Source: an uncultured Corynebacterium sp. (GTDB lineage: Bacteria; Actinomycetota; Actinomycetes; Mycobacteriales; Mycobacteriaceae). Taken from it: a stretch of DNA of 44,829 nucleotides. The notes beneath the pieces are model-generated. The model was not told the origin of the DNA. It saw only the letters and a list, made by a program, of their open reading frames with translations, and did not search any database. Below are positions 1 through 13,422 of this stretch, piece after piece. The stretch covers positions 1 to 44,829 of the forward strand of contig NZ_CAMICL010000016.1 of NCBI RefSeq assembly GCF_946221105.1. The letters run 5' to 3'. The translations under genes and the position numbers were made by a program. The first letter of the stretch is position 1, and every line of letters starts with the position of its first letter.

Positions 1-50
1 GTAGGACGCGGCGCAGGCGTGGCACGCGTGCTCGGCGAGGGTTTCGGGCG

Positions 51-223
51 CGGCGGGTGGAGCGGAGCGCGTCGTAAGGCAACTGCCTCAGAGCGCAAAC
101 CAGGAGTAAGGACCCCAGGAGGACGGCCCAAAAAGGGCCGTCCTCCTGGTTTGTTGCTCTTAGTCTGTCTTGCGGGAACGAGGATGTGGGGCGCGGATGG
201 AACGAAGCGCGTCGTAAGGCAAC
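51..223 (+). repeat. Pair of direct near-repeats
   Basis: Two similar blocks, about 51-83 and 190-223, share an identical 18-bp core (66-83 and 206-223) that contains CGTCGTAAGGCAA, one form of the 13-bp motif dispersed through this window. Similarity extends upstream of the core with a few mismatches and a small gap. The terminator at 115-149 lies between the copies. Bases 1-255 hold no gene I can support: the three forward frames are either arginine-rich or run through the terminator hairpin. A gene end belonging to the left neighbour cannot be excluded. Confidence 0.6.
115..155 (+). terminator. Strong rho-independent terminator
   Basis: A perfect 15-bp stem (115-129 with 135-149) around a five-A loop is followed by a T-rich stretch. 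It probably ends a transcript entering from the left of the window and could act on both strands. Confidence 0.85.
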
Positions 224-255
224 GGAACCGGAGCCATCTCCACTACGTCTAACGG

Positions 256-489
256 GTGGCGAGCTATATTCCGCGGCCGAGGCCGGGATTCTTGGACAAT
301 CTGGAAAGAGTGCGGGGAAGGGGAAGGCCGAGATGGCGCAATCTAAAAAGCCAGCGTCTCTACGAGTACGACCCTTTACATGGCCACATTGAGGGTTATA
401 ACCTGCGAGGGGAGCACGTCGGCGTCTTTGACGCAGTGAGCGGGACGCAAATTGGAGATCCAATTCGTGGAAGGAAGATCGATGTTTAA
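256..489 (+). CDS. Orphan colicin E3-type ribosomal RNase (toxin)
   Basis: A 77-aa protein from a GTG start. Residues 27-77 resemble the C-terminal cytotoxic domain of colicin E3/cloacin DF13, which cuts 16S rRNA in the decoding centre. The signature LYEYDPLHGHIEGY (35-48) matches the colicin segment IYEWDSQHGELEGY. Asp39, His42, Glu46 and Arg71 line up with the colicin E3 active-site residues Asp510, His513, Glu517 and Arg545. A basic stretch (18-31) precedes the domain, as in E3. No receptor-binding or translocation domain exists, and an in-frame stop at 250-252 excludes a longer product, so this is either an intracellular toxin of a toxin-antitoxin pair or a displaced toxin tip. No clear ribosome-binding site is seen. 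It overlaps the next gene by 8 nt. The family call rests on recalled motif similarity. Confidence 0.8.
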   Translation: MASYIPRPRPGFLDNLERVRGRGRPRWRNLKSQRLYEYDPLHGHIEGYNLRGEHVGVFDAVSGTQIGDPIRGRKIDV

Positions 490-703
490 GCCTTTTGTGG
501 ATCGCTGTTTGGCGGGCGAGGTGGAGCCGAACGACATCGACGACTGGGTGACGGCCTGGCACAACTCTGAACCGGGTAGTGAGCAAATGAGCCTCTACGA
601 ATACCTTGGATTCACCGAGGTTGAGGGGCGGATGTGGTCGCGAGACGCCAGGGCTCTAGCTCCGATCCTGGAGAATCGCCGCCGTAACCGCCAGCCCGCG
701 TAA
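482..703 (+). CDS. Probable antitoxin/immunity protein for the E3-type RNase
   Basis: A 73-aa acidic protein. The ATG at 482 is chosen over one at 452 because GGAAGGAAG (469-477) is well placed before it and because it overlaps the toxin stop by 8 nt, a usual arrangement for coupled toxin/antitoxin genes. Residues 14-45 contain EPNDIDDWVTAWHNSE and SLYEYLGF, a pattern I associate with small actinobacterial proteins found beside toxins. It does not resemble the 84-85 aa Im3 immunity protein of colicin E3. The role is inferred from position and size only. Confidence 0.6.
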   Translation: MFKPFVDRCLAGEVEPNDIDDWVTAWHNSEPGSEQMSLYEYLGFTEVEGRMWSRDARALAPILENRRRNRQPA

Positions 704-711
704 ACCGCGAT

Positions 712-741
712 TTGGTTAAACCCGCGTCCACCCGCTAGCAT
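712..741 (+). promoter_or_regulatory. Candidate promoter of the rplJ-rplL operon
   Basis: TTGGTT (712-717) and TAGCAT (736-741) are separated by 18 nt. The -10 fits the corynebacterial TANNNT pattern. It lies just upstream of the L10 leader. The gene-free stretch 704-1005 holds this promoter, the leader, an attenuator-like hairpin and an inverted motif pair. Confidence 0.5.
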
Positions 742-784
742 TCCCTACCGAAGTTTGAACGGCCCGCAAAGGCCGAGCTCAAGT

Positions 785-862
785 TTCACCGAAGACCGTC
801 GGTCACTCTCGTGAGGGAGTCGAAGGCGCTCCACTTACGGGGCCGACCCACGCAGGAGAAAC
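785..862 (+). ncRNA. Probable L10 ribosomal protein leader
   Basis: The segment directly upstream of rplJ contains a hairpin with a GTGA tetraloop (805-820), followed by GAAGGCGCTCCAC (822-834) and a purine-rich CGCAGGAG (851-858), resembling L10 leader RNAs. In other bacteria the L10(L7/L12)4 complex binds such a leader to repress its own operon. The terminator-like hairpin just downstream suggests attenuation. The assignment rests on position and remembered consensus; a covariance-model search would decide. Confidence 0.55.
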
Positions 863-879
863 GCGGCACACTCCAACGT

Positions 880-909
880 ATGCCTCGTGCTTCTGCACGG
901 GGCATTTTT
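880..909 (+). terminator. Attenuator-like terminator in the L10 leader
   Basis: An 11-bp stem (880-890 with 895-905, one G-T pair), a TTCT loop and a T tract form an intrinsic terminator before rplJ. Its place inside the leader suggests premature termination when L10/L12 is in excess. Confidence 0.7.
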
Positions 910-953
910 GCTTATAGACGTCAGCTTCGCGCGAAGCGAACGTCGATAGGCAA
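908..953. repeat. Inverted pair of the 13-bp motif in the rplJ leader
   Basis: TTGCTTATAGACG (908-920) and CGTCGATAGGCAA (941-953) face each other and can form a long imperfect hairpin with CTTCGCGCGAAG (924-935) at its tip. The structure lies between the attenuator and rplJ. Confidence 0.65.
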
Positions 954-1005
954 GATGCTCCGGGCGGATTGAACAACATGAAGTTATCGGAAGGAGGCGT
1001 GTGTC

Positions 1006-1527
1006 ATGGCAAACCCGAAGAACACTGCGGAACTTGCAGTTCTGAAGGAGAAGTTCGCTGAGGCGGATTCCCTCGTGCTGACCGAGTACCGTGGCCTGAC
1101 CGTCGGCCAGCTGCAGCAGCTGCGCGGCGATATGGGCTTCGATGTCGAGTACCACGTCGCCAAGAACACCCTCATCAAGATCGCTGCAAACGAGCAGGGT
1201 ATTGAGGGTCTCGATGATCTTCTCACCGGCCCGACCGCCGTCGCGTTCATCAAGGGCGACGCTGCTGTCGACGCTGCGAAGGTGATGAAGAAGTTCAACA
1301 AGGACCACGACGCGTTCGTGATCAAGGGCGGCTACATGGACGGCAACGTCCTGGACGCTTCCCAGGTCGACGCTCTGGCCGAGATGGACAACCGCGAGAC
1401 CACCCTGGCCAAGCTCGCTGGCGCATTCGAGGGCTCTCTGGCAAAGGCAGCCGGCCTGTTCCAGGCTCCGGCATCCAAGACGGCCCGCCTTGTCGCTGCA
1501 CTGCAGGACAAGCAGGAAGCCGCATAA
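1006..1527 (+). CDS. rplJ: 50S ribosomal protein L10
   Basis: A 173-aa L10, the base of the ribosomal stalk. The N-terminal domain (about 1-130) binds 23S rRNA and L11; the C-terminal helix (about 135-173, ending in LVAALQDKQEAA) is where L7/L12 dimers attach. The motif LTEYRGLTVGQL (residues 24-35) is typical. The ATG has a strong GGAAGGAGG ribosome-binding site (about 989-997). It is followed by rplL after 52 nt in the usual stalk operon. L10 with L12 is the likely repressor acting at the upstream leader. Confidence 0.97.
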   Translation: MANPKNTAELAVLKEKFAEADSLVLTEYRGLTVGQLQQLRGDMGFDVEYHVAKNTLIKIAANEQGIEGLDDLLTGPTAVAFIKGDAAVDAAKVMKKFNKDHDAFVIKGGYMDGNVLDASQVDALAEMDNRETTLAKLAGAFEGSLAKAAGLFQAPASKTARLVAALQDKQEAA

Positions 1528-1579
1528 ACACACTTTTACATCCGGGCTGTAAACGCCCACCAACAGAAAGGAAGCCACA

Positions 1580-1969
1580 ATGGCTAAGCTCACCAAGGAC
1601 GAGCTCATCGAGCAGTTCAAGGAAATGACCCTCATCGAGCTCTCCGAGTTCCTGAAGGAGTTCGAGGAGGTCTTCGACGTGACCGCAGCCGCTCCGGTTG
1701 CTGCAGTTGCTGCAGGCGCTCCGGCCGCTGGCGGCGAGGCTGCCGCTGAGGAGAAGGACGAGTTCGACGTCGTTCTCGAGGACGCTGGCGACAAGAAGAT
1801 CGGCGTGATCAAGGTTGTCCGCGAGCTGGTTCCGGGCCTGGGCCTGAAGGACGCCAAGGAAATGGTCGAGGGTGCCCCGAAGGCAATCCTCGAGGGCGCT
1901 TCCAAGGACGACGCCGAGGCTGCCAAGACCAAGCTCGAGGAGGCTGGCGCAAAGGTCACCCTCAAGTAA
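1580..1969 (+). CDS. rplL: 50S ribosomal protein L7/L12
   Basis: A 129-aa L7/L12. An N-terminal dimerisation domain (about 1-34, LTKDELIEQFKEMTLIELSE) is followed by an alanine-rich hinge (about 35-58) and a globular C-terminal domain (about 60-129) with KIGVIKVVRELVPGLGLKDA, which recruits EF-G and EF-Tu. The hinge is rich in Ala, Pro and Gly, as in other actinobacteria. AGAAAGGAAG supplies the ribosome-binding site. A terminator follows within about 25 nt. Confidence 0.97.
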   Translation: MAKLTKDELIEQFKEMTLIELSEFLKEFEEVFDVTAAAPVAAVAAGAPAAGGEAAAEEKDEFDVVLEDAGDKKIGVIKVVRELVPGLGLKDAKEMVEGAPKAILEGASKDDAEAAKTKLEEAGAKVTLK

Positions 1970-1990
1970 GAGCTTTTTACTTGACGACGA

Positions 1991-2032
1991 CACCCCCGTC
2001 GCCGGTATCAACCGGCGGGCGGGGGTTTCGTG
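1991..2032 (+). terminator. Terminator after rplL
   Basis: A GC-rich imperfect stem (1993-2006 with 2011-2025, one bulge) with a four- to five-base loop and a short T run closes the rplJ-rplL operon. Confidence 0.7.
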
Positions 2033-2046
2033 TGTCTGGGGTGCGG

Positions 2047-2052
2047 TAAAGT
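2047..2052 (+). promoter_or_regulatory. -10 element of the DUF3068 gene (near-leaderless)
   Basis: TAAAGT fits TANNNT and ends 8 nt before the ATG at 2061. No ribosome-binding site lies between, so a leaderless or very short-leader mRNA is likely. Confidence 0.5.
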
Positions 2053-2060
2053 AACCCACC

Positions 2061-2984
2061 ATGCTGCCCACTTCCCGCATTCTTTCCGTGTTGCTCGCCG
2101 GCGTCGGTGCTGCGCTGGTGGTGGCGGGGCTGTTGGCGCCGAACGTGCTGCTTTCCGGCAACCGACTGCCGTTGGCGCTGGGGGAGGCCACGTGGACCAT
2201 CACGGACCCGAACGGCACCCGCGACGGCGAGGCGGCGCCGGTGACACGCCAGCTGCACATGGAGATTCAGGAGCCGTCCGATTCCGACACGGCGAGCGTG
2301 CGCGTGGGCGACACACTGCGGGCGGGGGAGTCCGGCTCGGACTTCAAAGACCTGCTCACGGCGTCAACGTGGTCGTTCGCGGTGGATCGCGTCACGGGTG
2401 CGGCGACCGGGCCGGCGGAGGCGCTTTTGGTCATGGGCATGCCCGCAACGCAATTGCCTGTCGACGGCGCGTGGTTGACCTTCCCCGCCCCCGCGACGCC
2501 GGACACCGTCCAGGTCTTCGACCCGGTGCTGCGCGGCTCGGCGCCGGCGGAGTTTGCCGGCGAAGAAGAAATCGCCGGGCGCACGGTGTACCGCTACGCC
2601 CAGCACATCGAGCCGACGAACGTGGCCATGCGCTACGCGGACCCGCGCAACACGCTCACCATTGACGGGGAGCGCACCTTCCTGCACCACGCCGCCGATC
2701 GCGAGATCCTGGTGGACCAGGAGACCGGCGTGGTCGTGGGCATCGACGAGAAGGTGGACGACTACTACGCAGACGCCGAGGGCAACGGGGTGCAGAATGT
2801 GGTCACCTATGACGGGGTGATGGACCAGCAGGACGTCGAGAAGCTTGTGCAGAAGGTTGCTGACGCGCAGACCGCCGCGGCGGACCGCGGGCTGTGGCGC
2901 GTGCTGGCCTGGGTCGGTGCGGCGCTGACCCTTGCGGGCCTGGCGGGCGCGCTGCGGCCGGGGCGTGCGGCGCGTCGCGATTGA
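2061..2984 (+). CDS. DUF3068 (PorA-family-annotated) envelope protein
   Basis: A 307-aa protein resembling the DUF3068 family of mycolic-acid actinobacteria, some of whose members are labelled porin PorA family. A hydrophobic segment at about 7-29 and another at about 281-300, followed by a basic tail (GRAARRD), bracket a roughly 250-aa domain that should lie outside the membrane. Corynebacteria carry a member between rplL and rpoB. It appears transcribed alone, from its own -10 and after the rplL terminator. I know no proven biochemical activity; the porin label should be treated with caution. The copy of the 13-bp motif at 2454-2466 lies inside it. Confidence 0.75.
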   Translation: MLPTSRILSVLLAGVGAALVVAGLLAPNVLLSGNRLPLALGEATWTITDPNGTRDGEAAPVTRQLHMEIQEPSDSDTASVRVGDTLRAGESGSDFKDLLTASTWSFAVDRVTGAATGPAEALLVMGMPATQLPVDGAWLTFPAPATPDTVQVFDPVLRGSAPAEFAGEEEIAGRTVYRYAQHIEPTNVAMRYADPRNTLTIDGERTFLHHAADREILVDQETGVVVGIDEKVDDYYADAEGNGVQNVVTYDGVMDQQDVEKLVQKVADAQTAAADRGLWRVLAWVGAALTLAGLAGALRPGRAARRD

Positions 2985-3301
2985 CCGCGTTCCACTGACG
3001 GGTGGTAGGCTTCCGGCAGCAACCGCGCGAGGCGCCCAGACGGCATCGGGCAGACCGGCGGAAGTGGTGGCGGGGGCCTTTACAAACGGGGGAGATTGCT
3101 CTATGGTTGTTCTTTGCGCTGGAAGCCGTCTCCAGTACGCATAGAGAGCCTTGTGCAACGGGAATGGAAAAACCCGATTTGACAAGGTGATTTTGTTGTC
3201 TCTGGGGGCGGGTCTTCCGAAGCAGACCGAATGCTAACTTATCCTGCGGAAACGCCACTGGGCCGCGAAGCCAGACGCGGTGCGGTGAGCCTCCGCCAGA
3301 G
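2985..3301. other. Intergenic region upstream of rpoB
   Basis: This 317-bp gene-free stretch holds the rpoB promoter and a leader of about 190 nt. A perfect -35-like TTGACA at 3179-3184 has no suitable -10 at the right distance. No terminator is apparent after the DUF3068 gene. Confidence 0.6.
3079..3107 (+). promoter_or_regulatory. Candidate rpoB-rpoC promoter
   Basis: TTTACA (3079-3084) and TATGGT (3102-3107) are separated by exactly 17 nt. Both fit housekeeping sigma-A consensus for corynebacteria. The implied 5' UTR is about 190-210 nt. Confidence 0.65.
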
Positions 3302-6799
<3,498 letters not shown>

Positions 6800-6810
6800 G
6801 CGCCAGGTAG

Positions 6811-6838
6811 CCGTCGTAAAGCAATTGCTTTTCGACGG
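6811..6838. repeat. 28-bp palindrome between rpoB and rpoC
   Basis: CGTCGTAAAGCAA (6812-6824) abuts its inverted partner TTGCTTTTCGACG (6825-6837), giving an inverted repeat with one mismatch and no spacer. It is the tightest inverted pair of the dispersed motif. As RNA it would form a hairpin between the two cistrons without a T tract, so processing or stability is more likely than termination. Confidence 0.8.
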
Positions 6839-6883
6839 CACGACGAACGAACAGCACACATCTAGAAGAAAAGGAACTTTTAC

Positions 6884-10882
<3,999 letters not shown>

Positions 10883-10924
10883 CACCAGGCCCAGCACTCT
10901 GGCTTTTAGCTAGGTCTGCGTGAG

Positions 10925-10968
10925 AAACGCCCGGCTTCCCCGCGAGGGGGAGGCCGGGCGTTTTGCTT
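10925..10968 (+). terminator. Terminator after rpoC, bidirectional
   Basis: AAACGCCCGGC (10925-10935) pairs with GCCGGGCGTTT (10953-10963); CCCC and GGGG with a GCGA loop complete the stem. The T tract on the plus strand and the A run on the other let it serve rpoC and the convergent gene ending at 10983. Confidence 0.85.
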
Positions 10969-10975
10969 TTCGACG
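10963..10975 (-). repeat. 13-bp motif copy in the rpoC terminator tail
   Basis: TTGCTTTTCGACG, identical to 6825-6837, begins in the T tract of the rpoC terminator. Confidence 0.7.
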
Positions 10976-10982
10976 GGCCGCT

Positions 10983-11603
10983 CTACCGCACCCGGGCGCC
11001 GCGGGCCGCGCGGGTGATGCCCACGCCACCCATCAGGGCGAGGCCGCGGACGCGGACCACGGGAGCGTCGGCAGGCAATTGCGCGACGGAGACGGTGCAG
11101 GAGGGGTGGTCCTCCTTACCGAAACCGCCCATGATGCCGATGCCGTCGTCCACCACGCGGACGTCTTCGGGCACGATGATGTCGACGCCGCCCATGATCG
11201 AGAGTGCGTAGATCGTGGTTTCGCGCGAGGCGAGTCGGGCTTCGCGCAGGTCGAGTGCGTTGCCGCCCATCAGGGTGATGGAGGTGTGCGTCGGCGCCAC
11301 GAGCCACTGGCCGGTGCGTTCGGACCCGCCCATGAGCGACAGCGTGAATGCGGAGCCGCCGGGTTCGCCGGTGACCAACGTGTGGGATGGGGAAGCCTCC
11401 CGGTCCGGGCGTTTGACGGGGGAGAGGTCTTCCACCAGCGCAGGCAGCTCGTCGGCGTAGGTGGCGGCGTAAAGGGCGCGGGAGCGTTCGTCGAACTCGG
11501 ACATGGAGATCTGACCGTCGGCGAAAGCTTCTTGGAGGTGTTTGGCGGCGGTGTCGCGCTCTGCGTCGGAGGCGCGTTTGCGGGGCGGGTTGGGGTTAGA
11601 CAT
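10983..11603 (-). CDS. DUF1707 / LiaF-like domain protein
   Basis: A 206-aa protein. Residues about 9-60 (RASDAERDTAAKHLQEAF, FDERSRALYAATYADEL) match the DUF1707 helical domain. The rest contains five repeats of (L/I/A)MGG, as in SLMGG, TLMGG, SIMGG, GIMGG and ALMGG, characteristic of the beta-helical LiaF/YvqF C-terminal fold linked to cell-envelope stress sensing. No transmembrane helix is evident, so it is probably cytoplasmic or peripheral. Longer upstream readings on this strand lack support because they run into the divergent gene. It converges on rpoC with a shared terminator. Confidence 0.75.
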   Translation of the reverse strand: MSNPNPPRKRASDAERDTAAKHLQEAFADGQISMSEFDERSRALYAATYADELPALVEDLSPVKRPDREASPSHTLVTGEPGGSAFTLSLMGGSERTGQWLVAPTHTSITLMGGNALDLREARLASRETTIYALSIMGGVDIIVPEDVRVVDDGIGIMGGFGKEDHPSCTVSVAQLPADAPVVRVRGLALMGGVGITRAARGARVR

Positions 11604-11672
11604 GACTTGGACAGTAGTCGCCGAATGGAGCGTCGGCAGGCGAAAGACGCGCACAAATGCACGCATTCTGCT

Positions 11673-11678
11673 TAGATT
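11673..11678 (+). promoter_or_regulatory. -10 element for a leaderless three-gene operon
   Basis: TAGATT fits TANNNT and ends 6 nt before the GTG at 11685. With no ribosome-binding site, a leaderless transcript is likely. Confidence 0.55.
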
Positions 11679-11684
11679 CGACGT

Positions 11685-12275
11685 GTGAGCGAAAAGTCGG
11701 CGAAGAGCCAGCCCGTGCGCGGGTTGGCAAAGTCGGTCGCGGCGGACATCGGGACGAGGACGAACGCGACCATCGCGGGCTTGCTCGCGCTCGCCGGCGT
11801 GACGGGGCTGGCCGGCGGATTCGAGGAGGCGGCGCCCGAGGAAGTGGTCAGCGCCGCCGAGTTGGCGCAGCCGGAGGAGCTGGAAGTGGTGCCGCTGACC
11901 GTCCAGGTGCAGCGCACTTACGTCCTCGACGGCGCGCGGGTGGTGCACATGCGGCTGACCAACACCGCCGAGCGGCCCATCTACGCGGTGCAGTGGCACC
12001 AGGCGTTTAACCTGGAGGATTCGGCGTCGGAGGAGCAGCCGAAGTTTCAGAAGATCGACGCGCGCCTGACCGGTGACGAGGACCTTGAGAGTGTCCCGCT
12101 GCCGGACAACCAGGTGCTGAACCCGGGCGTGCCGCAGGACATCGCGCTCGTGTTCAGCGGTGAAGGCACCGGCGACACGCTGGTGGTGTGGTCGATGGAG
12201 TACCGCAAGTCCTTCCTGGACGGCGACAAAACCTGGTTTGCCAAAGAGCGCGTGGCGGAGGTGGAGCTGCGATGA
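11685..12275 (+). CDS. Membrane-anchored protein, first of three coupled genes
   Basis: A 196-aa protein of no family I recognise. After a basic N-terminus, residues about 27-46 (NATIAGLLALAGVTGLAGGF) form a weak membrane anchor or signal. The remaining 150 residues look beta-rich (VQVQRTYVLDGARVVHMRLTN, then PQDIALVFSGEG), similar in pattern to small immunoglobulin-like extracytoplasmic domains. Its TGA overlaps the ATG of the next gene (ATGA), giving translational coupling. A similar set lies between rpoC and rpsL in related corynebacteria, as I recall. Confidence 0.75.
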   Translation: MSEKSAKSQPVRGLAKSVAADIGTRTNATIAGLLALAGVTGLAGGFEEAAPEEVVSAAELAQPEELEVVPLTVQVQRTYVLDGARVVHMRLTNTAERPIYAVQWHQAFNLEDSASEEQPKFQKIDARLTGDEDLESVPLPDNQVLNPGVPQDIALVFSGEGTGDTLVVWSMEYRKSFLDGDKTWFAKERVAEVELR

Positions 12276-12769
12276 ATTTCCGCAGGGTTTGGACTACAGC
12301 CGCGGCACTCGCGTTGCTTGTGCTGGGCATGCAGCTTCGCGACGTGCTGCCCAACGCCGCCGACCGCGCCGCCGAAAGCTTCGACTACGCCCACTCGGCC
12401 CCGATCATCGGCGACGTGGAAGACGCGCGGGTCACCGTGGCTGAGTCCTTCAACGGAGCTGTTTCCAACGCCAGGTGGGTGGTGGTGGATTACCAGTTCA
12501 CCCAGGACCAGGAGGCGCTGCTCGGCGCGGAGATCGAGGCTGCCGGCGGGAACCTCTACGCGCCGGAGAACACCCCGGGCAACGCGTGCGAGCTGACCTA
12601 CCCGGGGCTGCGCAGCTCCTGCACCCTGGTGTTTGAGATGCCGGAGGATGAGGTCGCAGGCGCCACGCTGTACTTCTACGTGGGCAACCGGATGGGCCCG
12701 CGCGTGGTCGTGCAGCTGCCCGAGGCGCAGCGCCAGTCTGCGGTGACCCGTGAGGCGGTGTGGCTATGA
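12272..12769 (+). CDS. Exported/anchored protein, second of three coupled genes
   Basis: A 165-aa protein of unknown function. Residues 2-21 (NFRRVWTTAAALALLVLGMQ) are an uncleaved signal anchor or signal peptide. The body is beta-rich with two cysteines in the CELTYPGLRSSC segment, spaced for a disulfide, and a following LVFEMPEDEVAGATLYFYV that resembles the closing strands of DUF4352-like domains. The ATG at 12272 is chosen because it overlaps the preceding stop as ATGA; an upstream start would run deep into that gene. Confidence 0.75.
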   Translation: MNFRRVWTTAAALALLVLGMQLRDVLPNAADRAAESFDYAHSAPIIGDVEDARVTVAESFNGAVSNARWVVVDYQFTQDQEALLGAEIEAAGGNLYAPENTPGNACELTYPGLRSSCTLVFEMPEDEVAGATLYFYVGNRMGPRVVVQLPEAQRQSAVTREAVWL

Positions 12770-13422
12770 GGAAGCTCTGGTGGGTAAGCGCGCCCGTGGC
12801 CGCCGGGCTGATGCTGGCGGCTTCGTCCCAGCCCTACTTCAGCCTGGTCAGGCCGTGGACGTGGTCGCAGGAGCAGGTGATTGAGGCGGGGTCCGCGGGC
12901 AGTTTCGACCTTCCTATTGCGGATTTCGACGGCGCGCGGCACCAGGCCGATATCGAGGTGCTCGGCTTCCAGTCGGTGGAGGACGAAAGCCAGATCGGCC
13001 TGCACGCCCCGGAAGGTTTCACCATCTGGGCTGTGCTGACGCAGTGGAACGCGCCGGCGGAGTCGGTGCTGGAGAACTGCCGCATGTGGGTGACCGGATC
13101 CGACGGCAAGGAATACCTGCGCAAGGACGGGCTGTTCGGCACACCCATCGACGACTTCAGTGCGCTGCACGCATGTACCCCGCCGGGGGAGGCCGGCCCG
13201 GTGGTCCGGGTGGATGAGATCGGCTCAACCGAGCGGCACCTCGAGCCGGGGGATCCGCGGCCGGATCAGTGGCGCAAGGTCACCCCGCTCGCGCTGCCGG
13301 ACGGCATACAGCCGGAAAAGCTGCACATCGGGTGGGATTTTCCCCACTACGCCACGGTGGTGTTGCCCGAGCCGAAGGTTTACGTGGATGCGCCGGCGGA
13401 TTCCTCGTCTTCAGGCGAGTAG
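12766..13422 (+). CDS. Exported/anchored protein, third of three coupled genes
   Basis: A 218-aa protein of unknown function. MRKLWWVSAPVAAGLMLAAS is a signal peptide or anchor. The body has two cysteines (ENCRMW and LHACTPP) that could form a disulfide, and a Ser-rich acidic end. The ATG at 12766 overlaps the previous TGA (ATGA); a GTG two codons upstream is a weaker choice. The 3' end overlaps the convergent membrane-protein gene by 43 bp. Tight coupling of three similarly built proteins suggests a complex at the cell surface. Confidence 0.75.
   Translation: MRKLWWVSAPVAAGLMLAASSQPYFSLVRPWTWSQEQVIEAGSAGSFDLPIADFDGARHQADIEVLGFQSVEDESQIGLHAPEGFTIWAVLTQWNAPAESVLENCRMWVTGSDGKEYLRKDGLFGTPIDDFSALHACTPPGEAGPVVRVDEIGSTERHLEPGDPRPDQWRKVTPLALPDGIQPEKLHIGWDFPHYATVVLPEPKVYVDAPADSSSSGE

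Noticed and set aside
19..252. A 77-codon plus-strand frame at the left edge
   Set aside because: It reads straight through a perfect terminator hairpin and shows no recognisable domain, so it is not annotated as a gene.
3179..3184. Perfect TTGACA as rpoB promoter -35
   Set aside because: No TANNNT hexamer lies 16-19 nt downstream; the upstream TTTACA/TATGGT pair is better.
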